From: an uncultured Collinsella sp.
Lineage (GTDB): Bacteria; Actinomycetota; Coriobacteriia; Coriobacteriales; Coriobacteriaceae
Assembly: GCA_934668345.1 (NCBI GenBank)
Contig: CAKUNE010000005.1
Coordinates: 1 to 60,948 of the forward strand
DNA length: 60,948 nucleotides
Direction: 5' to 3'
The notes beneath the pieces are model-generated. The model was not told the DNA's origin. It made no database searches and saw nothing but the letters and a program-made list of their open reading frames with translations. The number at the start of each line of letters is the position of its first letter. Position 1 is the first letter of the stretch. The translations under genes were made by a program, and so were the position numbers. Below, piece after piece: positions 26,247-38,200 of this stretch.

Positions 26247-29200
26247 TTACGCGCCCGAGCGACGGCGACGCAGCAGCTCGAGCCCCAGTGAGATAAGCGC
26301 GACGGCGCCCGCGGCAACAGCGACGGCCAATGGCGCGCGATCGCCCGTGTCGGCAAGGTGCTGAGCGCTCGACTTGGACGAATCCTTCTTGCCAGAGTTT
26401 TCCGTGGCATTCGTCTTTGCCTTACCGGCAGCAGAATCATCCGAACCACCGGGTTTTGCCGGATCCTTAGAATCCGACTGGTCGGAATCGGGAGCACCGG
26501 GCTTATCCGGTTGGTCAGGGTCCGGGCCATCGGGCTTATCCGGGCTCGGCTCGACCGGCTCGGGGTCGACGGGCTCCTGCTTCCTCTTCACCGTCAGCGT
26601 ACCGGGCTCAACCGTGACATCGAAGTTCGAGTCGGTGACCGTCGCGCCGATCTTGTACTCGCCCGCCGGAGAGCTCTCGTCGGCGTCGCAGGAGTACTCG
26701 ACCTTCACGCCCGAGGTGCCAACCGCGCTCTCCAGGCTCGAGGTGAACGCGGGGTTCGCCTCCCCCTCGAAGCGCTCGGCATCATCGACCTTTACCTTGA
26801 GCTTCGCCGGCGTAATCCTAAACTTACGCGCGGCTGCACCGACATACCCGTTGCTTCGCAGCGTGGCAACAACGCGGTACGTGCCGGCATCGGTCGGGGC
26901 CTCGCTCGACGAATAGTACGTGCCGTCCGTCCCGTAATACCTGATCCTCAGGTCGCCCTCGCAGGCCTTGGGGACACCCGTGACCTCGGGCGCTTGGGCA
27001 TCACCGCTGTAGACGAAGCTGCCGCCCTCAAATGCAAGCTCGACCCGCTTCGCCTGGGCGACCAGCACAAAGTGCGCGGTCACCGTCTCTCCCTGAGCGT
27101 CCTTGCACGTGACGTCGAAGCTAAACACTCCGGCCTTGGACGGCGTACCCGAGAGCATCAGGCCGCCCGCCGCGCGGGTGAGCTTAAACCCGTCGGGAAG
27201 ATCTGCCTCGTCCCACATGTACTCGTACGGAGACTCGCCGCCTGCGGCTCCGGCAATCGTCACACGGTACGCACTATGTGCACGCGCCGCCGGCAGCAGG
27301 CCGCCGTTGAACACAAGGGCATCCCGGGGCACAACGGACACGACAGCACGATCGCTGTCTGTCTGCGTCTCAGTGCCAAGGTAGCGCTGAGTGATGCGGC
27401 AGAAGTATTCGCCGGCGCAATCGTCATCGAGGTTCTCAATGAGGAGCGTCTCCCCCGTCTCGCCCTCGAGCGCCACGGCCTCGCCGTCCACCATGCGGAA
27501 CCACTGATAGGACAGTTCGACATCGGCGGCCGAACCCGTGGACGAGGACGCGTGGTCGAGGACGCCCTTGCCCGCCTCAGCAGCAACCGAGAGCACGGCC
27601 GAATCGCCCTCGTGGGCGCTCGCGTCCTGCGGCTGAGCGATCACTTTCGGAGCGTCCGCCTTCGCGAACTCGAACGTGACCTCCTGCGAAGCGGTGACGC
27701 CACTCAGCGTGACCTCGTACGCTCCGCCCTCATAGTCGGAGATGTCGAGATCGACGGCCTTGTCCGAACCGTCCCCCGTGACCGTCGCCCGTTCGAGGTA
27801 GCAACCCTCGTCGGGAGTCGCCGCGATGGTTACACTCTCGCCCGCAGCAACGGCGATCGAGCCGTTGTCGACCGAACCGTTGACCGCCTTGACCGTCACC
27901 TCGTAATTGACGGGCACGTCCGGGTTATCGGGCTCGGGCTTGTCCGGATCGGGATTATCGGGGTCGGGTTTGGGGTCCGGCTCAGGATTGTCGGGGTCCG
28001 GATTATCCGGGTCGGGGTTGTCGGGGTTGGGATTCGGGTCCGGGTCAGGCTGACCGGGGTCGGGGTTGTCCGGGTCGGGATCGACAGGCCCCTGCTTCTT
28101 CTTCACCGTCAGCGTACCGGGCTCAACCTCGACATCGAAGTTCGGATCGGTGACCGTCGCGCCGATCTTGTACTCGCCCGCCGGGGAGCTCTCGTCGGCG
28201 TCGCAGGAGTACTCGACCTTCACGCCCGAGGTGTCAACCGCGCTCTCCAGGCTCGAGGTGAACGCGGGGTTCGCCTCTCCCTCGAAGCGCTCGGCGTCAT
28301 CGACTTTCACCGTTAGCTTCGCAGGCGCGATCTCGAACTCGCAGGCAGCGGCACCGGCATAGCCATGGGCTCGTAGCGTTGCAACAGCGCGGTACGTGCC
28401 GGCATCAGTCGGAGCCTCGGTCGAGGAATAATGCGTGCTTCCGGTCCCGTAGTATTTAATCTTGAGATCGCCCTTGCAGACCTTGGGAGCCCCGGTAACT
28501 TCGGGCGCCTGTGGCGCGCCACTGTAGGTAAAGTCGCCATCCGCAAACGCGAGCTTTACACGCTTCGCCTGAACAACGAGCGCAAAGCGGGCGGTCGCAG
28601 TCTCGCCCCTCGCGTCCGTACACGTGACATCAAAGGTAGAAACGCCCGTCTTGGACGGGGTGCCCGAGAGCGTCAGGCCACCCGACGTACGGGAAAGCTT
28701 GAGTCCACCGGGGAGCTTTGCCTCGTCCCACGCGTACTCGTACGGAGCCTTGCCGCCCGCGGCCCCGGCAATCGTGGCACGATATGTATCATGCGCACTC
28801 GCCGCCGGCAGCACGTCGCCGTTAAACACGAGAGTATCCCAAGGCACGACGGAAACGACGGCATGGTCACTGTCCGACCGTACCTCGGTACCGAGGTAGC
28901 GCTGCGTGATGCGGCAGAAGTACTCGCCTGCCCGCTCGTCATCAAGGTCCGAGAGCGGCAGCGTCTCTCCCGTCTCGCCCTCGAGCGCAACGGCCTTGCC
29001 ATCCACCATGCGGAACCACTGGTACGAAAGCTCAATCTCGGCGGCAGAGCCCGTGGACGAGGCGGCATGGTTGGCGACATTCTCCCCCGCCTCGGCAGCG
29101 ACCGAGAGCACGGCAGAATCTCCCTCGTGGGCGCTCACGTCCTGCGGCTGAGCGACCACACGCGGCACGTCCGCCTTCGCGAACTCAAACGTAACCTTCT

Positions 29201-32200
29201 GCGACGCGGTGATATCGCTCAGCGTGACCTCGTACGCCCCGCCCTTGTAATCAGAAATGTCGAGGTCGACGGCCTCGTCCGAGCCGACCTCAGAAACCGT
29301 CACGCGCTCGAGATAGCAACCCTCGTCAGGCGTCGCCGAAAGGGTCGCATCCCCGCCTTCAACAACCGTAACCGAAGCATTGTCGACCGAACCGTTAACC
29401 GCCTTCGCCGTCACCTTGTAGCGCTCGGGTTTCTTCTTGACCGTCAGCGTTCCGGGATCGACCGCGACATCGAAGTTCGGGTCGGCGACTGTCGCGTCGA
29501 TCTGGTACTCACCCGCCGGCGATTTCTTATTCGCCGAGCAGAAGTATGTAACCTTTACGTCCGAGGTATCGCAACGACTCACCAGGCTGGAGGTAAACTC
29601 GGGATTCGCCTGGCCCTCAAAGCGCTCGGCATCGTCGACCTTCACCAGCAGCTGAGCCGGCGCAACAGTAACCGCAAGCTCAACGTCCTCGGCGGCAAGA
29701 TAGTTTCGAGACGCCTTGGCATGGGCGACAACACGCGCCGTACCGGCGGCCTTCACCGTCGCACAACGTCCCTTAATCGAAATCGGGCTTGCGCTGTCGT
29801 CCGCGGAGTCAACGAGCTCAAAGCTCACGGGCGTCTGGGCAGTGTTATCGAACACAATGGGGTCGCCACCGTACACGCCCGAATAGGTCGTCGTGCCCGT
29901 AATGGCCTGGCTGGCCTTTGCAATCGAAAACTCAGCGGACTTCTTGCCCTGATAGTTGGGGTCGTTCACCTTAACCGTAACGCGGTAGCTACCACTGTCG
30001 CACGGCTCCAGCGCCGTGGGGCCATAGGAGGTTCCATCGACGCCGCGATACGTGACGGAATAGGCGGACGCATCAAGGCCGGCAACCGCAACCGTCGCAC
30101 CGTGTCGTGCGCCATCGTATGTCACGTCGGACGTCTGGATTGAAATATCGACCGGAGTCGTTTCGATCGTGAAGTCGCAGCTCGCGTTGCCCACATAACC
30201 ATTGGCGTCGAGCGTCGCCACCGCACGGTACGTACCGGCATCCACCGGTGCCTTATCAGACGAGTAATGCGTATCGCCCGTGCCCACATACGTCACCGCG
30301 ACATCGTCTTCGCAGCCCTCGGGTACACCCGAAAGCTCCGGTGCCTGCGCCGTCGCGTTGTAGGTAAAGCTCTGGCCCTTAAACGCGAGCGGGGCTTCCT
30401 TCGCCTTCACGACCAGCGCGAAGTTTGCAACACGCTTGTTGCCCAGGTCATCAGTGCATCTAATCTTGAAGCGGCACACACCCGTAGCCGAAGGCACGCC
30501 CGAGAGCACCAAGGCACCCGTTCCGTCATCGGCCTGCGTCAGCTGCATGCCCTCGGGAACCTCAACCTCATCCAAGTTGTACACATACGGCGCCTTGCCG
30601 CCCCTGGCGCCGGCAATCACGACACGGTAGTCATCGTGAGCGGTCGCCGCCGGCAGCACGCGCCCGTTGAACACGAGTGCCTCGCGTGGCACGATGGACA
30701 CCGTCGCATGCTCGGTATCCGTCTTTGTCACCGTGCCCAGGTAGCTCTGCGTAATGCGGCAGAAGTACTCGCCCTCGTTGTCACTGCCGAGCTGGGCAAT
30801 CGAGAGGGTCTCCCCCGTCTCGCCCTTCAGCGCCACCGCCTTGCCGCCATCGGCAGACACGCGATACCACTGGTAGCTCAGCTTAACGTCGGCGGCAGAA
30901 CCCGAAGATACGGCGGCATGGACGCGAACATTACGCCCCGCCTCGGCAGCAACAGAAAGCTCAACCGGATCGCCATCGTAAGCACTCGCATCCTGCGGCT
31001 GAGCGAGCACCTCCGGAGCCGCAGCCTTCGCGAATTCGAACGTGACCTGCTGCGGAGCACTCACGCCGCTCAGCGTGACCTCGTACGCCCCACCCTTATA
31101 GTCAGAAATATCAAGGTCATAGGCATTGCCGGCCGAACCGTCCTCGCCAGCCTCTTCGGCAACGGTCACGCGCGTCAGGTAGCAGCCCTCATCGGGCATC
31201 GCCGAAAGCGTCACCTTGCCATCCGTAGCGACCGAAGCAGTCTCCGGATCGACCGATCCGTTGACCGCTCGGGCCGTCACCTTGTACTTAGGTGCCTCCA
31301 CAAAGCGCGCCTCGACGGTCATGTTGTCCTCGGGAACAAACGTCCAAACTGCATCCGTGCTCAGCGGCTCATCGCCCAACGACCCGTCGTCATTGCGCGC
31401 ATACCACCCATCGAACACGTAGCCCGCATCGGGAACGGCAGTCAGCGTCGTCGACTCACCGTTCTCGACCTCATTGGTTACGGCATACCCCAGCGATTCG
31501 TCCTCGGAGGAACCCTCGACGTGTCCGCCCTGACGCGAATCCACCGCCGTGACCGTCATCGACGCCCGCTCATAAACGGCCGTAAAGGTACGGTTGCCAA
31601 ACACCACGCGGTTGATTACCGGCGTGGCCCCCACGGGCAGACCGTTCTCGTCAACCCAGTATTTAAACTTCCAGCCCTTATGCGGCACGGTAAACATAAT
31701 CGCCGCGGAGTGGTAGGAGCTGCCGGTACCAAGCGCAACCATGCTAAAGCCCGCGCCCTTGGGATACGTAGCGACCTGAACATCGCAGCCCGTCTCATAG
31801 AACACAGCCGTGAGCTGCCTATTCTCCTTGGCGGTGCCGATATAGAACGCGCTATAGCTCACCGTGACGCCCGCATCGTCGACCCAGTGCGAGAAGTGGT
31901 ACTTCTTCCACGGAATCGCGATCGCCATAAACATGTCGCCCCTGTCGTACGACCTGCTACCGGCAGGAATGCCGTCGACCAGAAGGGCCGTGCCGCGGAA
32001 GATGGACGAGCCCGTAACTGTGATGGTCACCTGTCCATCGGATTCAAACTGCGCGTAGTACGTCATATCCTGCGTGGCGGTCACATCGAGGGTCGTCGCG
32101 GTCTCGACAATCGAGGTACCCTCCTTGTCGGTGCTCCAGCCCACAAAGCGATAGCCCATGCCGGCCACAGCGGTCAGCTCCACCTGATCGCCTGCGGCAA

Positions 32201-35200
32201 AGCTGCCACTGCCCGTAACACGGCAGCCCCTGCTCGAAGCCTTGTCCTTCACCACGACCTCGCCCGTAACGGTCACCTCGTACGGATCGGCAAACACGGC
32301 CTGGAGCTCCAGCGTATCGTCCTCGAGCCCCTCGACCATATCCTTGTCGAGCTTAACCCAGCAATGGGCGTCACAACTCAGCAGCGACTTGTTGCCCTCG
32401 GTGTCCAGAACATACCAGCCGACAAAACGCTTGGTCCCCATGGGCGTAGCGTTGAGTTCGACCGTATCACCGAACTGATAGGAGCCCTCGCCGCTCAGGG
32501 TGCCCACGCCATCGTCACTCGCGCTCAAAACGACCTGATAGGACTTAGGCTTAAAGGTCGCCGTATAGGCGGCGTCGGCCGTGACCTTAACGGTATAGTC
32601 GGCGTTCTCGCTGACCGTCTCGCCCTTGTCGTCCGTCCAGCCTACAAACGAGTATCCGGTATTGGCGGTCGCACGAAGCGTCGCGCGGTCGCCTGACTCA
32701 TAACCGCCAAAGCCGCTCACAGCTCCGCCCTCAGCTGGCGAAGCGACCGTGCTCACGACATACGAACCCGACGCGAAGACGGCGTAGAGCGACGTGTCCT
32801 CGCGCACGGTAAATCGATAGGTTTTCTTGGAGCTCACGCACGTGCCGTTACGGAACCAGCCCACAAAAGCCGTATCCTCGGCGGCGACTGCGCGCACAGT
32901 GACAACTTGCCCGGCGGCATATGTCCCCGCGCCCTTGACCGTACCCATACTCTCTTCGCACGAGACGTCAACCGTATATTGCTTTGCCGAGAACACGGCC
33001 TGAAGCGTCGTGTCAGACGTCGGCACCACGTGATAGGTGCTGTCACGGCTTACCACGGCGCCCGAAGCATCGGCCCAATACTCAAACGCGTAGCCCGAAA
33101 GCGCGTGAGCCGTCAGCGTGGCGGCATGCCCCGCCTCGACGGTACCCGTGCCCTCGATCCAGCCGGCGGCACTCGATTCGACCAGCGAACCGGTGCCGGA
33201 ATCGATTACCGTCGTGGCGTCGACTTCATAGCTTTTTGCCATAAAGCGAGCGACGTGCACATGGCTGCGCTCCTGATGGCAGGTGAACTCCGCATCGGCA
33301 GACTCAAACGTGCCGTCGGCCGTATACCAACCAGTAAAGACGTGACCGGGATTGGGCGTCGCCTTAAGGGCAACCTCCGCACCGCGGTCTGCAAGGATGC
33401 GGCTCGCCTTGACGGTGCCACCCTCTGCAGGATCGGCGAGGGGCACGCAGACGGTATCGATGGGCACAAAGGCCGCGGTAATAACACAGCGCCCGGTTTT
33501 ACCGCGAGCTTTGGCAACCAACGAGGTCTCGTGCTTAAGGCTCTTCAGGCGCCCGTTGACATACCAGCCCCGGAACAAAAAGCCTGGATGGGCCTTGGCC
33601 GTCAGATGAAGGGTCTCCCCCAGCTTGAATTTGTCGGTCGTGGGCTTCACCACCGTCCCGTTGCACGTCACGGTACCGCCGAGCCACGAATCAGCCGTGA
33701 CCATGACCTCGGGCTTTGAGTCGGTAAAGATCGCGGTATAGGTATCGCTCTTGGTGACCTTAACGACCAGCTCGGCGGTGTCGTACTCCTTGCCGGAGTC
33801 GTCCTTCCAATGGTCAAAGCGGTAGCCGTCGTTGGCCTTTGCCTTGAGCATCACCGTGTCGCCGTAGCCGCAGGTGACCGAAGATGCCCCGGGGTGTCCC
33901 TCGATCTCCACCGTGCCGCGCTCCACAAAGGTCTTCTTGGCCTTTGCCGCCACGGTATACGTATTTTCCTCGAACACCGCACGCACCGTGCATTCCGCGT
34001 CCTCGGGATAGAACTCGAGGTAGCTGGGATCGGTACCCAACAGCAGGTCCGTCTTGGCGTCATACCAGCCCTTAAAGGTAAATTGTTTGCTCGCCTCGGC
34101 CGTGAGCTCAATGCTCAGCGTGGCAGGCTCGCCCTTAATGCAGTAGCCCTCGCCATGCACCAAATACTTACCCGCCATGGCCGCGGCAGGCTCAACGACC
34201 ACGTCCACCTTGCAGGCACGCGTAAACTTCGCTTGAATCACGCAGTCGGTAATGGGCTCAAAGGTATAGGAGCGCTCGCTCGACACCAGCGTCGACGTAG
34301 TATCCGAGCCACCGTTGCTCAGATACCAGCCGTCAAAGATATAGCCCTCGGTCGGCGTTGCCTCGGCCGTCACGCGCTCGCCCTCGGGAACCTCGAGGAC
34401 CATGCCGGCGGTCTCGCCGCGTTTGAGCGTAACGGTGCCGCCCTCGAGCGGGTCGGCCTCGGCTCGCACGGTATGCGTATCCCTGCCGTCCATTACGGCC
34501 TCGATTCGGGCATTGCCGTTGACGCGGTATTCGCAAACTTCTTGCTTGTTGGCGATCGTGACGCCCTGCGCATCGGTTTCGCGCCACTCCACAAACCGGT
34601 ACGTCTTCTCCGGATTGTCGGGGCGCGTCTTGGGGCGCATCGTAAACGTGAGGATATCCCCATCCTTCGCGCGGACCTTGCCGTCCACGACCGGCACGCC
34701 ATCGCACAGGACCTCGGCACTGTCGAAGGGATCGGTATTCACCAGGATGGTCTTATCCGCCTTACGGAAGCGTGCAACCAGATGGCGGTCGACCTCGGCC
34801 TTGAAGATATACGTACGCTCGGGCGAGACCTCGATGCCGTCCTCAAACCATCCCACAAAGGCATAATCGGGACCCTCGCTCGCGGTAACCATAGCCTGAT
34901 CGCCACGCGTAATGCTCTGCTTTACGGGGCTCGCGGTGCAGCCTGTCGAAAAATCGGCCTGAATGCCATCGGCTTCGGCAACTGCCGTAACCTCGACTTT
35001 TTTCTCAAAGACGGCCGTCATCTTAACAACCTCGGGCGTCAGGTCCGTGATCGTCATCGTCTTGAGAGGAGATGTCGAGACCTCGACGCCGTTCTCTTTC
35101 CAACATACGAAGCGATAGCCGGGATTTGCGACAGCCTCGAGCGTGGCGACCGTCCCCTCATAGTGGATACCGCCTCCGGTAACGACGCCGCCCACCTCGG

Positions 35201-38200
35201 GCTGCGCGGTGGCAATTATTTCAATCTTATGGTCGCCATGAGGCTTGGGCTTCTTGTGGTCGTCGATGATGTCCTTGATCTCCTTGAGCACCTTGGTGCC
35301 CACAGCGGCAACATCCTCAATGTTGTCGGCCATACCGATCTCGATCACCGCATCGGCCGCGATGGGGTCGACGATCTCGCCCAAGCCATACATGGTAGCG
35401 AGAACGGCCGCAGCCGTAATCGCAGCGATGAGCGCGGCCTTCAGCGCCGCGAGCGACTCGTCTGGGTCAGTCGCCTCACGGAAATGCGCGGTGTACTGCA
35501 CATCCCCCTCGAGCACAAACGTGTAGGACGGACCATCGTCGCTGGTAAAGACAACGTTGCCGAGGGCATCGGTCGCGTAGTCAAACACATAGCCGGGTAA
35601 CGGGACCGCTACGACCGTTACGCGTGACCCGATGCCGTACAGACCGGTGGAAAGGAACTGTCCGAGCGGCTGACCGTTCTCATCGACCCCGTCCACGCTC
35701 AGGACCACGCTCGCCTGCGGGGCACAGTAGCGCGGAGTGATCTCGATCTTGGAGTCGCTCTTATCCTCGGACACAGTCGCGTCCGCCTCGTTCACCGTAT
35801 AGGTAAAGTCGAGCTGATCGCTCACGGCGTAGGCATCATCGCCCTCACCCAGATACCAGCCCAGGAACAGCGCGTTATCCGTGACGGCGGAAACCTCAAC
35901 CGTCTCGCCGGCATTGCGATAGCAGTTTTGAGCGGTAACACTCAGGTGCGCATAGTCCTGCGACGAATCGGTCGTCTGCGCATCGTTGACATGCACCGCA
36001 TAGTCCTTGAGCTTAAAGCGAGCCTCCAGGGACAGATCCTTATCCGGCGTAAACGTGTAGACCGTCTCTTTGGAGATGTACTTGCCGGACTCGGTGTCAT
36101 ACCAGCCCTTAAAGGTAAGGTTGTCGTTGAGCATCCCCAAAGCACCGGCATCGAGCGTGACCTCGGCGCCCGCATCGATCGTCGTCGCGCCGGAAACATC
36201 GGGCAGCTCAACGCCGTCCATCAGCTTGCGTTCGCCTTTATCGATCGTTTGGGCATAGGAGATCTGGAACGACGTCGGCTCAGGTTTCTTAAGCTGTAGC
36301 GTGCCCTTGGTCTGGGTTTCAAAATGTGAATAGCCATCGTCATACACGAGCTTTACGGGCTGTCCGTCCATCGACTCATCGAAGACGTCACCGTCGCACG
36401 GAGTCGCCGTAAGGTACTCACCCAGTTCTTCCTTTATGAGGGCTTCGTAGTTCCAAATCGATACTGAATGCGGGTAATCGAGCTCGACGCTCATGCCCTC
36501 GAGCGAAATGGTGTCCCCCGGCTCATAGGTCATGTTGTTGGGATCGCAGGAGATCTCAACGTTCTTGAGCACCTTGCCCACCGGAACGGGTAAACAGCCG
36601 TTGCACCTCTCCCAAACAGCCTTGGGCTCTCCCTTGCTGTACTTCGGAATCATCTTGGCAGGGACCATGACGGTCATGTTGCGCTTGGGGAACGTGTCGG
36701 TATTAATGAGCACCGCATGGTTGCACCCAAAGAACACGGTCTCGAGGTTGGTGCTATAAAACGCCTTTTCCGGCAACTCCTCGATCTTGGAGTTATATGG
36801 CAGCGTCAGCCCGCCGTTCAAGTCGGTGCCGTAGAAGCAGGTGTGGCCAAGCGTTTCGACCGTTGTGTTGCTCTCGAGCCCGGTGGTAGCAAGGTTCGAG
36901 CAGAATCTGAACGCGCAAACGCCAATCGATGTAATGGAGGTATTCTTGTCCAGGCCGGTATCGGTCAGAGCCTTGCAGCCTTCGTAGGCGCTGTCGGGAA
37001 TCGATGTGAGGCCGACAACCTTGTCGAGCCCCGTGGACACCAGCCCACTGTCGGCAAACGCGGCATAGCCCATCGAGCCAATGGTAGTAGTCTCGCTGAT
37101 GTTCAGGCTCGCAAGCGACTCGCAGCCATAGAACGCCTCTTTTCCGATGGTGCCGATGGTCATACCGGAAAGGCTGATATCGGTGAGATTCGGGCAGTTA
37201 TAGAAGGCGTGCAATCCGATTTTGGAAATGGAGCTATTCTCAAAGCGCACTGAGCGCAGATTGGTAGAGTCGGCGCAGAGCTGTGCGTCGACTTCATCAA
37301 CCCCGTAATCGACAATCAAATTCGTTACCATTCGACCATCGACAGAGTTCTCGCGCGGGTTGTTTCCATCGATTTCTACCGTAAGATTTCCGTTTGCGTC
37401 GCACGGATACAGATAGTAGTTGGGCATGAGCTTGGCATACTCGTAGGCCGCCTGCTGCAGGTTGCCCTTGCTGTACGCGACAAGGCGCGTGTAGCCATCG
37501 TCATACACCAGCTGTATGGGTTCTCCATCCATCGACTCGTCGAAGACATCACCATCGCAGGGGGTCGCCGTAAGGTATTCGCCGAGTTCGTCCTTTATGA
37601 GCGCTTCGTAGTCGCTATCCATCGTCGAATGAGGATATTGAAACGTGACGCTCATGCCCTCGAGCGAAATGGTGTCACCCTGCCGATAGGCCATCTTGTC
37701 GGGATCACGCGAGATCTCAATCTTTTGGAGCATCTTGCCCACGGGGACGGGCAGGCTGCCATTGCAACTCTCCCAAACCTCTTTGGGGCGACCGCTTGCG
37801 TATTGCGAAACCATCTTGGCAGGGACCATGACAGTCATGTTTTGTTTGGGGAACGTGGTGGAATTAATGAGCACCACATGGTCGCATCCAAAGTACACAG
37901 TTTCAAGCTTAGAGCCATAGAACGCACGACTCGGCAGTTCCTCGACCTTGGAATAAAGGGGCAGCGTCAGCCCGCCGCTCATATTGGTCCCGGAGAAACA
38001 ACCTTCGCGGAGCGTCTTGATCGTCGTATTGTTCTCGAGTCCCGTCGTCGCAAGGCGAGAGCAGTTTTTGAACGCATTAACGCCGATTGATGTGATGGAT
38101 GTGTTCCCGCCCAGACCGGTATCGGTCAGAGCGCTGCAGGCATTATAAGCGTTCTCAGGAATCGAACTGAGACCAACGACCTTGTCGAGACCCGTAGACC

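Noticed and set aside
27917..28084. Short tandem DNA repeats taken as a CRISPR array
   Set aside because: They encode the Pro/Asp-rich linker of the adhesin in frame, with no spacers of constant length.
26358..32696. Long plus-strand frames (26358-28316, 28431-30143, 30267-32696) opposite the adhesin
   Set aside because: They mirror the repeats of the adhesin gene and show no protein-like composition, membrane pattern or start signals.
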